This document shows positions 1 through 8,501 of a DNA stretch of 64,000 nucleotides, in pieces. Each line of letters begins with the position of its first letter. Positions within the stretch are counted from its first letter, which is position 1. This stretch comes from Polynucleobacter sp. MWH-UH23A (lineage in GTDB: Bacteria > Pseudomonadota > Gammaproteobacteria > Burkholderiales > Burkholderiaceae): assembly GCF_040409805.1 (NCBI RefSeq), contig NZ_CP099572.1:620001-684000 (forward strand), read 5' to 3'. The translations under genes were made by a program, and so were the position numbers. The notes beneath the pieces were generated by a model. It made no database searches. It worked only from the letters and a program-made list of their open reading frames with translations, and was not told where the DNA came from.

Positions 1-82
1 GTCGGATTACCTGACAAACCGAGTGGTCGACCTTACTTAAATCTGAAGTTAAGCTACAAGTGTCCGGAAACGCGACACTTGC
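1..82 (+). repeat. Double-hairpin repeat, copy 1 (cut by window edge)
   Basis: Starts at the window edge inside a palindrome GTCGGATTACCTGAC, followed after about 40 extra bases by AAGTGTC...GACACTT (58-80). Four other copies are at 4981, 10148, 13120 and 14228, all in the same orientation. This copy carries an insertion between its two hairpins. It lies about 150 bp left of a tRNA-Lys fragment, a spacing also seen for copy 3. Confidence 0.7.
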
Positions 83-191
83 AAGTCTCTTGAGATACTC
101 ACGGTCAACCAGCGTCCGCCATCCTAATCCATAACGATTCACAAGATCATCTATTGTCGTCAGCAGTCACCACTTTTGCCGAACCCAAAAG

Positions 192-224
192 AAAAAGCCC
201 CTAGATTACTCAAGGGGCTTTTTT
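192..224 (-). terminator. Rho-independent terminator beside tRNA-Lys fragment 1
   Basis: The arms AAAAAGCCCCT and AGGGGCTTTTT enclose a 10-base loop, with T runs on both strands. On the minus strand it follows the tRNA 3' end. An almost identical hairpin sits at the same place beside fragment 2 (5961-5989), so it was probably the original terminator of the tRNA-Lys transcript, carried along by duplication. Confidence 0.75.
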
Positions 225-229
225 ATAAC

Positions 230-274
230 TGGTGGGTCGGGCGAGATTCGAACTCGCGACCAACGGATTAAAAG
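230..274 (-). repeat. tRNA-Lys 3' fragment, copy 1 (att core)
   Basis: Identical over 45 bases to the end of the complete tRNA-Lys at 39748-39823, from the CCA end through the TTT anticodon. The 5' half is absent. A displaced tRNA 3' end is the usual footprint of tyrosine-recombinase integration. Similarity stops exactly after the anticodon loop. Confidence 0.85.
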
Positions 275-636
275 AAGTCGTGGGTCTTCAAAACCTCATA
301 TAAATCAATAGTTTGTAGGGTCAAAAAGTCACTGTGCGATTGAGTGTGCGATTGCATTTTGGTGCAAAGTTCGAATCTGTAGGTCGGATTTTGAACTTTT
401 TGGTGTTACCTTATGGATCAGTTGGGTTTACCTGCTTGACTCTTAGAGTGGTAAAAGATCGCATTAATCAATTCGTCAAGCAATACAAGGGTTAAGAGTG
501 ATTTCGGTGGGCGTGTGATACGGTGTTGGCTTAAACGACACTAATTTCACCATTTAAATCTCATGGAAGATTTTCTTATAGAAATCAAAATTAAAAGCGT
601 AGAATTAAAAATTAACCTAAATAAATTGGCAATTAA

Positions 637-1938
637 ATGTACGTATCAGTAAGACTTAAATTCGCAATCGCCTTGATTTTTTCATTGAGCTGGATGGGGT
701 TGTCAATTTGGTTCTCTCTGCCCTGGTACTCCGATCTAGCGGATCAAATAGGTGGGATATATGCGTATTTTCTGATTACGATGATCGCAATTGTTCCAGG
801 CTTTATGAATGCTTTTGTTTTTATTTCTTTACTTCTGGATAAGCGTCCGCCAGTAATTGCTGATCAGCGGTATATACCGGTAACAATATTAATAGCTGCT
901 TATAACGAAGTTAATTCGATTGAAGATACTCTGGCGAGCTTAATGAAACAAGAATACCCAGAGAAGATAAAAATCATCGTAATAAGTGATGGCTCAATAG
1001 ATGGGACAGTTGATAAAGTTCGCAGTATTGCTGCAAATAACTCAAATATTGAATTAATTTATTTACAGCATAATGGAGGAAAGGCTTCTGCACTTAATCA
1101 CGGCCTGAGTCATGCAACTACAGATATAGTTATTACGATTGATGCTGACGGTTATGTATTCAAAGATGGAATTCGCAACCTAGTTGGGCGATATTTGTCC
1201 GATCCCTCTGATACAAAAGCAGTAGCCGGTGAAATACTGATACGAAATTCACGTGAAAATTGGATCACAAAGGCGCAAGAATGGGATTATTTCTTAGGCA
1301 TTGCTAGCGTTAAAAGAATTCAATCTTTATTTCAAGGCACATTGGTCGCGCAGGGGGCTTTTTCTCTCTATGACAGAAAAGTCTTATTAGAGCTTGGTGG
1401 TTGGCCGGAGATGGTTGGCGAAGACATTGTATTAACCTGGAAGATGCTTAATCGTGGTTATCGGATTGGTCACGCCGAGGATGCACTTGTATTTACGGAT
1501 TGCCCTAACACCCTTAAGAAGTTTGTTAAACAGCGACAGCGTTGGTCCAGAGGGTTGATTGAGGCATTTAAGGAAAATCCGTTATTGTTGTTTAGGCTTC
1601 GATTAACCACCTTATATGTTTGGTGGAATACGATGTTCCCATTGATGGATATTGCCTATACCTTTGGATTTATTCCAGGGCTGATTTTGGCGTGTTTTGG
1701 AATTTATTGGATAGTTGGTCCCATGACCTTGTTCTTGCTGCCAATGGCTGCATCATTAAATTGGCTCATGTACATCAGAGGCAAAAAGATGTTTGAGAGT
1801 GAGCATCTTCATATTCGAACCAATTGGTTTGGATTTATATTTTATGTATTTGCTTACGGCTTAATACTTCAGCCTGCATGTGTGTATGGATACTTCTCTG
1901 AATTTTTTAATCTTAAAAAATCATGGGGCACGAAATGA
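637..1938 (+). CDS. Membrane glycosyltransferase family 2, PgaC-like polysaccharide synthase
   Basis: A processive beta-glycosyltransferase of the inner membrane, probably building an extracellular polysaccharide from a UDP-sugar. Two N-terminal membrane segments precede a GT2 domain starting near residue 82 (AAYNE 86-91), with the nucleotide-sugar motifs SDGS (117-120) and DADG (169-172), the acceptor motif GED (261-263) and the processivity motif QRQRW (299-303). Several C-terminal membrane segments follow. At 433 residues it matches PgaC/IcaA and hyaluronan-synthase-like enzymes. The next gene overlaps it by four bases and encodes an outer-membrane barrel, so the pair may make and export a polymer. 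The sugar cannot be told from sequence. No clear Shine-Dalgarno precedes the start. Confidence 0.85.
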   Translation: MYVSVRLKFAIALIFSLSWMGLSIWFSLPWYSDLADQIGGIYAYFLITMIAIVPGFMNAFVFISLLLDKRPPVIADQRYIPVTILIAAYNEVNSIEDTLASLMKQEYPEKIKIIVISDGSIDGTVDKVRSIAANNSNIELIYLQHNGGKASALNHGLSHATTDIVITIDADGYVFKDGIRNLVGRYLSDPSDTKAVAGEILIRNSRENWITKAQEWDYFLGIASVKRIQSLFQGTLVAQGAFSLYDRKVLLELGGWPEMVGEDIVLTWKMLNRGYRIGHAEDALVFTDCPNTLKKFVKQRQRWSRGLIEAFKENPLLLFRLRLTTLYVWWNTMFPLMDIAYTFGFIPGLILACFGIYWIVGPMTLFLLPMAASLNWLMYIRGKKMFESEHLHIRTNWFGFIFYVFAYGLILQPACVYGYFSEFFNLKKSWGTK

Positions 1939-2876
1939 GCCGCGTCCTGAAAAGTTTTACATATTTTTTCCTTAGCTTGGCAAGTGGATCTGTCCTAGCA
2001 CAACAAAGTACTCCAACGCAGGCGATTTCAATTCCTAATGCATATATAGCATCGGATAGTGAGGGATTTTCGACTTATAAATATCGCGCTGGATATATGC
2101 CTTTGTATAGTAATGGTGAAAAATATACCGGCATTAACTATCAACATAATTACTTTACGCAAGGATCTTGGGATTCTTCGGCAGAAGTTTATACATTGCT
2201 AACTAAAGCAATTGATTCTAAAAATGGATTGGGCTATAACGCGAACATTAGCTATAACCTCCAAAATGGCCATAAGTTACTTGCAACTGATAGCTCATAT
2301 AGTCTGCAGGCAACAAGTACGACAATCGTGGAGGCTTTGTTATTTAGGGATCGAGTTGAAACTCAAAACTCGCTGAATAATGGGATTTATTACACTTTTC
2401 CCGCTATCAGCATTGAGCAAAAAATCATTGATCGTCTGTCGGTGGTGCTGATGGGTGGGAATATGTATTTTTCAGATACTAATACCAGGCCAACTGCTAA
2501 AGCTAAATTAATCTATGATTTAGTTCCTGAGTATGGGCTTACGGCTCAATTGCGTTACAGGCAGTATCGAGATACGAATACTGCCGTACCAAACAACTAT
2601 TTCAATCCATCCGAATATAGCGAAACTATGATCGCTTTTGGCTTTAGGAAGCGTTACGAAGGGTGGATGATTAATGGCACGGCTGGAGTTGGCCGTCAAA
2701 CTGTCAATCAAGACCCAAGTACCACGACTCAGCTCTATGAGTTGGCGGCCACAAGCCCTGTAGCATCAAATGATTATTACTTTAAAACTCGTGCCGGCTA
2801 TGGAAAATCAGCAGGATTTTTGGGTCCCAATTATTTCTATCGCTATGTGATGGAAGAGTTAGTTATTCCCTTTTAA
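1935..2876 (+). CDS. Predicted outer-membrane beta-barrel protein (YaiO-like)
   Basis: I chose the ATG at 1935 because it forms an ATGA overlap with the upstream stop and starts directly with a signal peptide (about 24 residues, cut near VLA-QQ). A start at 1923 is possible. The mature protein of about 290 residues is rich in alternating Tyr/Thr/Asn strands and Arg-Tyr pairs, typical of a small barrel, and its last residues are aromatic and hydrophobic. Translational coupling to the glycosyltransferase suggests export or anchoring of its product. The YaiO resemblance is an impression from length and composition. Confidence 0.65.
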   Translation: MSRVLKSFTYFFLSLASGSVLAQQSTPTQAISIPNAYIASDSEGFSTYKYRAGYMPLYSNGEKYTGINYQHNYFTQGSWDSSAEVYTLLTKAIDSKNGLGYNANISYNLQNGHKLLATDSSYSLQATSTTIVEALLFRDRVETQNSLNNGIYYTFPAISIEQKIIDRLSVVLMGGNMYFSDTNTRPTAKAKLIYDLVPEYGLTAQLRYRQYRDTNTAVPNNYFNPSEYSETMIAFGFRKRYEGWMINGTAGVGRQTVNQDPSTTTQLYELAATSPVASNDYYFKTRAGYGKSAGFLGPNYFYRYVMEELVIPF

Positions 2877-2882
2877 CCTGCA

Positions 2883-3713
2883 CTAAAAGGCAACTTGATT
2901 TCTGCCGTTATTTTTTGCCCTATACATTGCCTCATCTGCTTGCTTTATAAGAACTTTGCAAAAATCATTAATAGCAGTAATCGACCCAGTTATTTCAGCA
3001 ATGCATATGCCAATGCTAATGGTCAGCTGAATTGGCTTAACGCTTGATAGGCTATAGTCAACTTTTCTCTCAACCTGCTCTCTAATACGCTCTGCGATTA
3101 TCTTGGCTTGCTGCTCGTCAGTATCGGGAAGAATAATAATGAACTCCTCTCCACCCACACGCCCAAAGTGATCATTACTGCGCAATAGACTTCTAATATA
3201 AGTAGCCAATGAGTGAAGTACTTCGTCGCCGATATTGTGGCCGTGTTCATCATTGATAAGCTTAAAGTGGTCGATATCTAACTCAAGTACAGCGAAAGGT
3301 TTTTTTGTTCTCTGGGATCTCTTAATTTCATTAGATAACTGGTATAAAGTTTCTGTACGACTTAAGCAATTGGTTAGTGGATCAAGTTGAGAGAGGATCG
3401 ACATTAATTGATTCTCAGTGTTTACTTGAGACATTAGTTTGTGAATGCCAATAGTTCCAATTAAAAGCGAGGCTGAGATTGTCAAGGAAAGAATGGCATC
3501 TGTCATATTGAAGTGATTAGTTTCTAATATGGAAAAAATAGGGCTAATTCTTCGCCCTAACATTAAAGTTAAACCAAGGCATAGAAAAAGCCAGCCCCAC
3601 TTGTACCTTGTCGGCGATTTGATTGCTAGCAAAAAGGAAAAGAAAGCTGTTCCTGCTTGCGTTATAAAAGATAGAGAATATAAAAATAAAGCAAATATGC
3701 CCATAAAGCCCAT
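2883..3713 (-). CDS. Diguanylate cyclase (membrane-anchored GGDEF)
   Basis: Makes cyclic di-GMP from two GTP. Three or four N-terminal membrane helices (residues 5-90) lead to a GGDEF domain (about 105-276) with the active-site motif GGEEF at 187-191. An RSND I-site (178-181) lies exactly five residues upstream, so product inhibition should be intact. The gene faces an HD-GYP gene across 92 bp and ends six bases from the convergent barrel gene, which places it in a synthesis/degradation/polysaccharide cluster. No sensory domain is recognisable beyond the membrane part. Confidence 0.9.
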   Translation of the reverse strand: MGFMGIFALFLYSLSFITQAGTAFFSFLLAIKSPTRYKWGWLFLCLGLTLMLGRRISPIFSILETNHFNMTDAILSLTISASLLIGTIGIHKLMSQVNTENQLMSILSQLDPLTNCLSRTETLYQLSNEIKRSQRTKKPFAVLELDIDHFKLINDEHGHNIGDEVLHSLATYIRSLLRSNDHFGRVGGEEFIIILPDTDEQQAKIIAERIREQVERKVDYSLSSVKPIQLTISIGICIAEITGSITAINDFCKVLIKQADEAMYRAKNNGRNQVAF

Positions 3714-3805
3714 GTAATGATTGATTTAATTTAATTTCTCACAGTAGACTCTAGCCGTCAATCAAAATCCCGTCATTGAGTAAATTTATCGGCTAATATT
3801 AAAAA

Positions 3806-4981
3806 ATGAATGATCATCGATTGGTAAAACAAGTTTGGGCCTTAGCAGCTTATTCAAATGCAATTAAAGTTTTGCTCAGGGCAAAGACGCAGCTAGAGCT
3901 AGTTCAGGGTGTTTGTGAAGGAATTACGAATCAATTTCCTTACGTAGTTTCTTGGGTAGGATTGATTAAGGAAAATCACACTAAGGATCTACTAGTAGCA
4001 GGTGTATCGGGTTCTGCAAGCGCTTACTCTGATGGAATTATGGTGAGCTGGGATGAGAATATGCCCAGTGGTAGAGGTCCTTTGGGTGCCGCAATCCGAA
4101 CTCAAAAACCGTCTATAGTTGATGATTGTGATATTGACCCAAATTTTTTGCCGTGGAGAGATCGAGCACAAAAATTTGGAATTAAAAGCTGTGTTGCTGT
4201 GCCGTTACATGGAGGGGAAAAGGTTATAGGTGGCTTAATAGTCTATGCAAGCATTGCTAATGCATTTTCGTTGCCTGAAATCCATTTATTTGAAGGTCTT
4301 GCTGATGAAATTGCTTTTGGTATAGAGGGTTTGCAAAATCAAGCAATCATAGAACAAGATAAGTTACGCCAAGAAGAGTCTCAAAAACTACTGATTAAAT
4401 CATTAGAGTCAATGGTTAGTGCAATGTCTACAACTATGGAATTGCGCGACCCATATACTGCAGGACATCAATATCGTGTAGCCGTTATTTCAGAAGCTAT
4501 TGCCAAGGAGATGGGTTGCAGTCCAGATCAAATTCATGGACTGAAATTAGCCGCTTTAGTTCATGACATCGGAAAAATATCTATTCCTGCAGAAATATTG
4601 ATGAAGCCCGTTGCGCTGACTGACCATGAACATGCAATTTTAAGAGACCATGTCAATAATGGATATAAGGTGCTTAAGGAAGTTCCTTTTGTATGGCCAA
4701 TCGCCGAGATAGTCAGGCAGCATCATGAGAGGATTGATGGCTCTGGTTACCCGCTGGGGCTAAAAGGCGATCAAATATTACTAGAGTCAAAGATACTGGC
4801 TGTTGCTGACACGCTAGAATCAATGTCGACATTTAGACCATATCGCCCTGCATTGGGTATTGATAAAGCAATGGAATTGGTACTAGGTGAGTCGGGCAAT
4901 CAATTAGACCCATTACCAGTTCAGGCGGCAAAAAAGTTGTATGACCAAGGGGCTCTTAATATGCTTAATAGTCGCAAGTAG
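3806..4981 (+). CDS. GAF-HD-GYP cyclic-di-GMP phosphodiesterase
   Basis: A probable cytoplasmic phosphodiesterase. A GAF domain (about residues 25-175) precedes a short helical linker and an HD-GYP domain (about 200-385). The metal-binding HD pair is H253-D254 within HDIGK, and HHERIDGSGYP (306-316) carries the GYP signature. No transmembrane segment is seen. It is divergent from the cyclase gene, and together they could set local c-di-GMP for the glycosyltransferase at 637. Its stop codon overlaps the palindromic repeat at 4981, which may serve as terminator. Confidence 0.9.
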   Translation: MNDHRLVKQVWALAAYSNAIKVLLRAKTQLELVQGVCEGITNQFPYVVSWVGLIKENHTKDLLVAGVSGSASAYSDGIMVSWDENMPSGRGPLGAAIRTQKPSIVDDCDIDPNFLPWRDRAQKFGIKSCVAVPLHGGEKVIGGLIVYASIANAFSLPEIHLFEGLADEIAFGIEGLQNQAIIEQDKLRQEESQKLLIKSLESMVSAMSTTMELRDPYTAGHQYRVAVISEAIAKEMGCSPDQIHGLKLAALVHDIGKISIPAEILMKPVALTDHEHAILRDHVNNGYKVLKEVPFVWPIAEIVRQHHERIDGSGYPLGLKGDQILLESKILAVADTLESMSTFRPYRPALGIDKAMELVLGESGNQLDPLPVQAAKKLYDQGALNMLNSRK

Positions 4982-5035
4982 TTTGTCGGGTTACCCGACA
5001 AACTATGCGCCAAAGTGCCTCGAAACGCGACACTT
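4981..5035. repeat. Double-hairpin repeat, copy 2
   Basis: GTTTGTCGGG-TTA-CCCGACAAAC is a 10-bp perfect stem (4981-5003), followed by a second inverted repeat ending in GACACTT (5029-5035). It sits exactly between the convergent HD-GYP and tautomerase genes, a good position for a bidirectional terminator. Confidence 0.8.
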
Positions 5036-5037
5036 GT

Positions 5038-5427
5038 TTAGTGGTGATAGCGATACTCCTGAGTCTTTCCGCCATAGCCATAGCTAGCAGCCCTAACATC
5101 TTGAACGTAGATATAGCTTTCCTCATGAAGGTTGCCTAAGATGCGCTCAAAACCCTCAAATGCTTCTTTAATGTACTGAGCTTTTTCATCTTTGGTGTTG
5201 GTTTCATCGGTAATCTTGATGTCAAAGTAAAAGCTATTCTTGCCTTGTTCGCTTAATAGCTTGCCGCCTACCATCCAGCACTCTGGATCAGCATAATCAA
5301 TCGATATAGCAGTTACTTCCTTTTTCTTACCCAGAATACGATGGGTGAGGTCTAGCAATAGTTCATGAATAGCCTTGGTAGTGGCAATATTCTTTTGTCC
5401 GCTGACTTTGACGTTCAAGATTGGCAT
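5038..5427 (-). CDS. Tautomerase family protein (4-oxalocrotonate tautomerase-like)
   Basis: A small enol/keto isomerase. After removal of Met the catalytic Pro would be N-terminal (MPILNVKVSG), the hallmark of the superfamily. At 129 residues it is of the longer type, closer to a fused two-repeat tautomerase than to the 62-residue enzymes. The substrate is unknown. It lies downstream of a MarR gene on the same strand, and both carry the same 16-base candidate operator, so it is probably induced by an aromatic or electrophilic compound. A decayed copy of its last 19 codons is at 14283-14342. Confidence 0.85.
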   Translation of the reverse strand: MPILNVKVSGQKNIATTKAIHELLLDLTHRILGKKKEVTAISIDYADPECWMVGGKLLSEQGKNSFYFDIKITDETNTKDEKAQYIKEAFEGFERILGNLHEESYIYVQDVRAASYGYGGKTQEYRYHH

Positions 5428-5458
5428 GTAATTCTCCTTAGTTAATTGATAAAATAAG

Positions 5459-5474
5459 TTAGCTATGCAACTAT
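5459..5474 (-). promoter_or_regulatory. Candidate MarR operator, tautomerase promoter
   Basis: The minus-strand sequence ATAGTTGCATAGCTAA lies 32-47 bases before the tautomerase start. The same 16 bases precede marR at 5935-5950. With the next bases it forms the inverted repeat AGTT-N8-AACT, fitting a dimeric winged-helix regulator. Confidence 0.6.
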
Positions 5475-5494
5475 TTTTGAAATAAAAAAGATCC

Positions 5495-5911
5495 CTACTT
5501 CAGGGCAGAGCTAATAACTCGAAGTTGTCCGACAACATCCTCAAAGTGGTTGGTGCCAAGTACTTTTTTCAGACGCTTGGTTATGGCGCCGCTGGCTGCG
5601 TTAATGGCATCCTTCATATCAACAGCCCTCTTAGTGGGATGGATCTCCTGTTCGCGACCATCTTTCTCAGAAGTAAGGCGCTTAATTAGTCCCAATTTCT
5701 CTAACCCATCCAATCCTCTAGTAGCAGTAGGGCGACTGATATTCATCTCTAACGCCAGCTCACTTTGTAATAGTGGAGCTTTATCTAAAACTACTCTGAG
5801 CATGAAGGCTTGTGATGGGGTGAGGCCAAAAGGCTTAAATGCGTTAGTCCATTCACGCTCTAGCTGGCGAGCTAGGCTGGTGGTATTGAAATAGAGGCAT
5901 TGTTCAAACAT
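5495..5911 (-). CDS. MarR-family transcriptional regulator
   Basis: A 138-residue winged-helix repressor. The central helix-turn-helix and wing run about residues 45-100 (EMNISRPTATRGLDGLEKLG, then the DGRE wing tip), flanked by dimerisation helices. Its position directly upstream of the tautomerase and the shared 16-base site before both genes suggest autoregulation and ligand-dependent control of the tautomerase. The inducer is unknown. The pair sits between a hairpin repeat and a tRNA fragment, whereas those two lie only about 200 bp apart at the other loci. Confidence 0.88.
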   Translation of the reverse strand: MFEQCLYFNTTSLARQLEREWTNAFKPFGLTPSQAFMLRVVLDKAPLLQSELALEMNISRPTATRGLDGLEKLGLIKRLTSEKDGREQEIHPTKRAVDMKDAINAASGAITKRLKKVLGTNHFEDVVGQLRVISSALK

Positions 5912-5934
5912 GGGGATAGTGTAATCGATATTAA

Positions 5935-5950
5935 TTAGCTATGCAACTAT
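5935..5950 (-). promoter_or_regulatory. Candidate MarR operator, marR promoter
   Basis: A second exact copy of ATAGTTGCATAGCTAA, 24-39 bases before the marR start. The inverted half-site is one base weaker (AGTT-N8-AATT) than at 5459. Confidence 0.6.
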
Positions 5951-5960
5951 ATTGAAATGA

Positions 5961-5989
5961 AAAAGCCCCTAGATTTCTCAAGGGGCTTT
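5961..5989 (-). terminator. Rho-independent terminator beside tRNA-Lys fragment 2
   Basis: The arms AAAAGCCCCT and AGGGGCTTT nearly match the hairpin at 192-224. A T run follows on the minus strand, where transcription from the tRNA fragment side would end. Confidence 0.7.
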
Positions 5990-5996
5990 GTATAAC

Positions 5997-6041
5997 TGGT
6001 GGGTCTGGCGAGATTCGAACTCGCGACCAACGGATTAAAAG
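5997..6041 (-). repeat. tRNA-Lys 3' fragment, copy 2 (att core)
   Basis: 45 bases from CCA end to TTT anticodon, with one mismatch to the intact tRNA-Lys at 39748 (position 6006, in the acceptor stem). Confidence 0.85.
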
Positions 6042-6312
6042 AAGTCGTGGCTCTTCAAAAACCTATACAGCATAGGGCTTTGAGCGACCAAATATGACCG
6101 TGCGATTGACTGTGCGATTGCATTTTGGTGCAAAGTTCGAATCTGCGGGGCGGATTTTGAACTTTTGAGGGTTACTTTAAGTAGCTCTGAGGCTTATTTG
6201 ATCTCGCTCGGAGTAGTAATAGATCGTACTAATACTTGCCCCAAGTAATGCATGGGTCTATAGTGAATCTAAGTAAGTGTGTAACAGAGTGTCGTTTAAA
6301 ACGACAAATAGC

Positions 6313-6960
6313 TTAATTTATATCCTTGGCTAACTTGGTGATTGCACTTTCATATTGCTGACAATACTTGATTAGTTCTCCAAGAGTATTAAGTTCTAGT
6401 TTATCTCTCAAATTTGCTCGATACATCTTTACCGTTCTCTGTGAAATGCCCAATACTTGTGCCACCTCAGACTGTTGCTGACCGCTTCCAAGAAGCAGCA
6501 GAACTTCAGCCTCACGTTTAGTAATGGGAATATGGATATGCTCCCTGGTATCTGAAAATGTTTGCTTTGAGATTGATTGAGAAAGAGTGTTAAATTGTTT
6601 TTCTAGTACATCCCTCACTTGATCTGGAGTGAAGGGCTTAAGGATAAAGTCAACAGCACCGCCTCGCCATGCATCAATAATGTCAGATTGCTGGGCATTA
6701 CCACTCATAAAAACAATGGGAAATTGAGCATTCATTGATTTGAGATTTTTCTGTAGCTCAACACCATTCATTCCAGGCATCTGAAAATCAAGCAGAATGC
6801 AGGTTGGTACGCCATCCTCAAATTCGAATTGCTTGTAGGCCTCCAAGAATGATTGCGCAGAATCAAAAGCGATAATTTTGTAGTTACGTGACAACCAATT
6901 CTCCAGTCCAGCGCGAACAATGGGTTCATCATCAACAATAATTACCTTGGCGTTCATCAT
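6313..6960 (-). CDS. FixJ/NarL-type response regulator
   Basis: Receiver domain (residues 4-120) with acidic pocket D10-D11, phospho-acceptor D58 and the conserved Lys of KPF near 108, then a LuxR-type helix-turn-helix (about 150-205, ITKREAEVLLLL). A strong AGGAGG lies inside the end of the upstream kinase gene, ten bases before the start, with a three-base gap, so the pair is translationally coupled. It should bind DNA when phosphorylated by the adjacent kinase. A likely target is the divergent barrel-protein gene at 8634, though no operator is evident. Confidence 0.92.
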   Translation of the reverse strand: MMNAKVIIVDDEPIVRAGLENWLSRNYKIIAFDSAQSFLEAYKQFEFEDGVPTCILLDFQMPGMNGVELQKNLKSMNAQFPIVFMSGNAQQSDIIDAWRGGAVDFILKPFTPDQVRDVLEKQFNTLSQSISKQTFSDTREHIHIPITKREAEVLLLLGSGQQQSEVAQVLGISQRTVKMYRANLRDKLELNTLGELIKYCQQYESAITKLAKDIN

Positions 6961-6963
6961 GAA

Positions 6964-8403
6964 TTAATTATCCTCCTGCAATTCTTCTGCTAACGGAAGA
7001 TGGATTTCGAATATTGCCCCGCCTGTTGGAAGATTTAAGGCGGTAATACTGCCATGATGTTTATCGATAATCGTTTTACAAAGCCACAATCCAATACCAA
7101 GACCTTCTGGTTTTGTGCTCTGATAAAGCTCGAACATGTTTGAGGCAATATTGTCAGATATGCCGCTGCCAGTATCTTTTATGGCAATGACTGCAGAGGA
7201 TTCAGTTTGAAAAATGCTCAAATCAATTTCTTGGCGCTGCGTTTTGGCATTTTCAATAGCATCTATTGCGTTATTAAAAATATTAATAAGCACTTGTTGT
7301 ATTTGAATTGGGTTGCCAACAATGATTGGGCTGCCTGTATAAGAAACCTTAAGAGTAATGTTTTTTGATTGAAGTGTTGGTTTGATTATCTCCAACACCT
7401 CATTGCAGGCGCCCTGAATGTTAAATCTTTTAAATTCAGGTTCTTTAGCGCCAAATAGCTTTCGTAGATTGGTAACTAGGCCAGATACCTTACCAAGTTG
7501 CTCCGTTACGGTGTTCAGAATTTGGACTGACTTTTCTTGATCACCTTGATCGATCAGATCACGTTTTACAGATTCAGTTTGCAAGAGGATCCCGGTGATG
7601 GGTTGACTTAATTGGTGCGCCAATGAATTTGCTAGGGCGCTGATTCCTAGAGCTCTATTTGAGGATATTAAGCCTTGCAAGAACTGCTCTTTTTCATTGG
7701 TCAATTTGACTAAATTCTGATTTAAAGGGTTGTCATTGCTAGTTCTAGGATCTACCCAACTGACTCTTAAAGCAAGATAGGAAAAGTATCGAACTAGGTT
7801 AATGGAGAACCAAATGGAGAAAAATATTATTGCCAATGGCACGGGATTAAATGGCGTCATCGGAGCGCCCGTGAAAAAACTGGAAAAGCGCAATACATGA
7901 ACAACGGTTAGGCCTAATTCTGCATAGAGGATCCACTTGATAAAAAGATTGGATTCAAGCCCATTGCTATTGGTTCGTTTGCAGGCGATGTAGGTAATTG
8001 AGGTAACGCAGATTGAAAAAGATGAGAAAAAGAGCAATGGGAATCGAGGTCCGAAAGCTCCACGAAAATATTCAATAAACCCACAATAAGCGGTTACAAA
8101 AATAATCCAATAAATAAATTCCCGAATCTGAATCTTTTTAGTTAGGGCTTTGATGCTCAGTAATATCGCTATCTCGGAGAGGAGGGTGACGACCGACAGA
8201 ACGAAGAAAGATGGATGACTTATAAGGTTGGGTAGAACATTGAGCACAATAACGATTAACAATGCCAGCAGCCAAAGAAATTCTGATAGCAAGAAATAGC
8301 GCCCTGATGTATCTACTCTGCCTTTAAATGAGAAATACAGCGTGCTTGCTGACACGATCGTGAGCATGGCAGGAATAACCAAGACTAAAACAAAAGTATT
8401 CAT
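6964..8403 (-). CDS. Membrane sensor histidine kinase
   Basis: About seven N-terminal membrane segments (residues 1-215), a short coiled coil, a dimerisation/phospho-acceptor helix with H263 in AHQLSQP, and a C-terminal ATPase domain with N box (NIFNNAIDAIENA), G1 (DTGSGI) and G2 (GLGIGLWLC) motifs. The membrane part resembles integral-membrane sensors but matches no family I can name. It forms an operon with the response regulator and is divergent from the surface-protein gene at 8634. Confidence 0.9.
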   Translation of the reverse strand: MNTFVLVLVIPAMLTIVSASTLYFSFKGRVDTSGRYFLLSEFLWLLALLIVIVLNVLPNLISHPSFFVLSVVTLLSEIAILLSIKALTKKIQIREFIYWIIFVTAYCGFIEYFRGAFGPRFPLLFFSSFSICVTSITYIACKRTNSNGLESNLFIKWILYAELGLTVVHVLRFSSFFTGAPMTPFNPVPLAIIFFSIWFSINLVRYFSYLALRVSWVDPRTSNDNPLNQNLVKLTNEKEQFLQGLISSNRALGISALANSLAHQLSQPITGILLQTESVKRDLIDQGDQEKSVQILNTVTEQLGKVSGLVTNLRKLFGAKEPEFKRFNIQGACNEVLEIIKPTLQSKNITLKVSYTGSPIIVGNPIQIQQVLINIFNNAIDAIENAKTQRQEIDLSIFQTESSAVIAIKDTGSGISDNIASNMFELYQSTKPEGLGIGLWLCKTIIDKHHGSITALNLPTGGAIFEIHLPLAEELQEDN

Positions 8404-8501
8404 GAGTGATCGCTATTGCTGTTAGTGAATGCTTTTATTTTATGGTGATCTAGGCCCTAGATTGCGTTTTAACCATTCAAACAACGCAAATAATCTAGAA
8501 T

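Larger units (their letters stand above)
190..545. repeat. Element-end repeat unit, copy 1 (att region)
   Basis: About 355 bp shared with 5957-6309 and in part with 10352-10531 and 14375-14592. In order: terminator, 45-bp tRNA-Lys 3' fragment, two TGTGCGATTG direct repeats 12 bp apart (333-342 and 345-354), an inverted AGTTCGAATCT (368-378) complementary to the tRNA T-arm at 244-254, then weakly similar sequence to about 545. The layout resembles an attachment region with core and arm sites. The rest of 1-636 holds no gene I can recognise. Confidence 0.7.
5957..6309. repeat. Element-end repeat unit, copy 2 (att region)
   Basis: Same order as copy 1: terminator, tRNA fragment, GTGCGATTG direct repeats (6100-6108 and 6111-6120), an inverted AGTTCGAATCT near 6137, then a tail ending in the palindrome TGTCGTTTAAAACGACA (about 6288-6304) just after the response-regulator stop. 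No gene lies in 5912-6312. Confidence 0.7.

Noticed and set aside
333..354. Repeats TGTGCGATTG as a CRISPR-like array
   Set aside because: Only one or two units per locus, with 1-3 base spacers and no cas genes. They fit integrase arm sites better.
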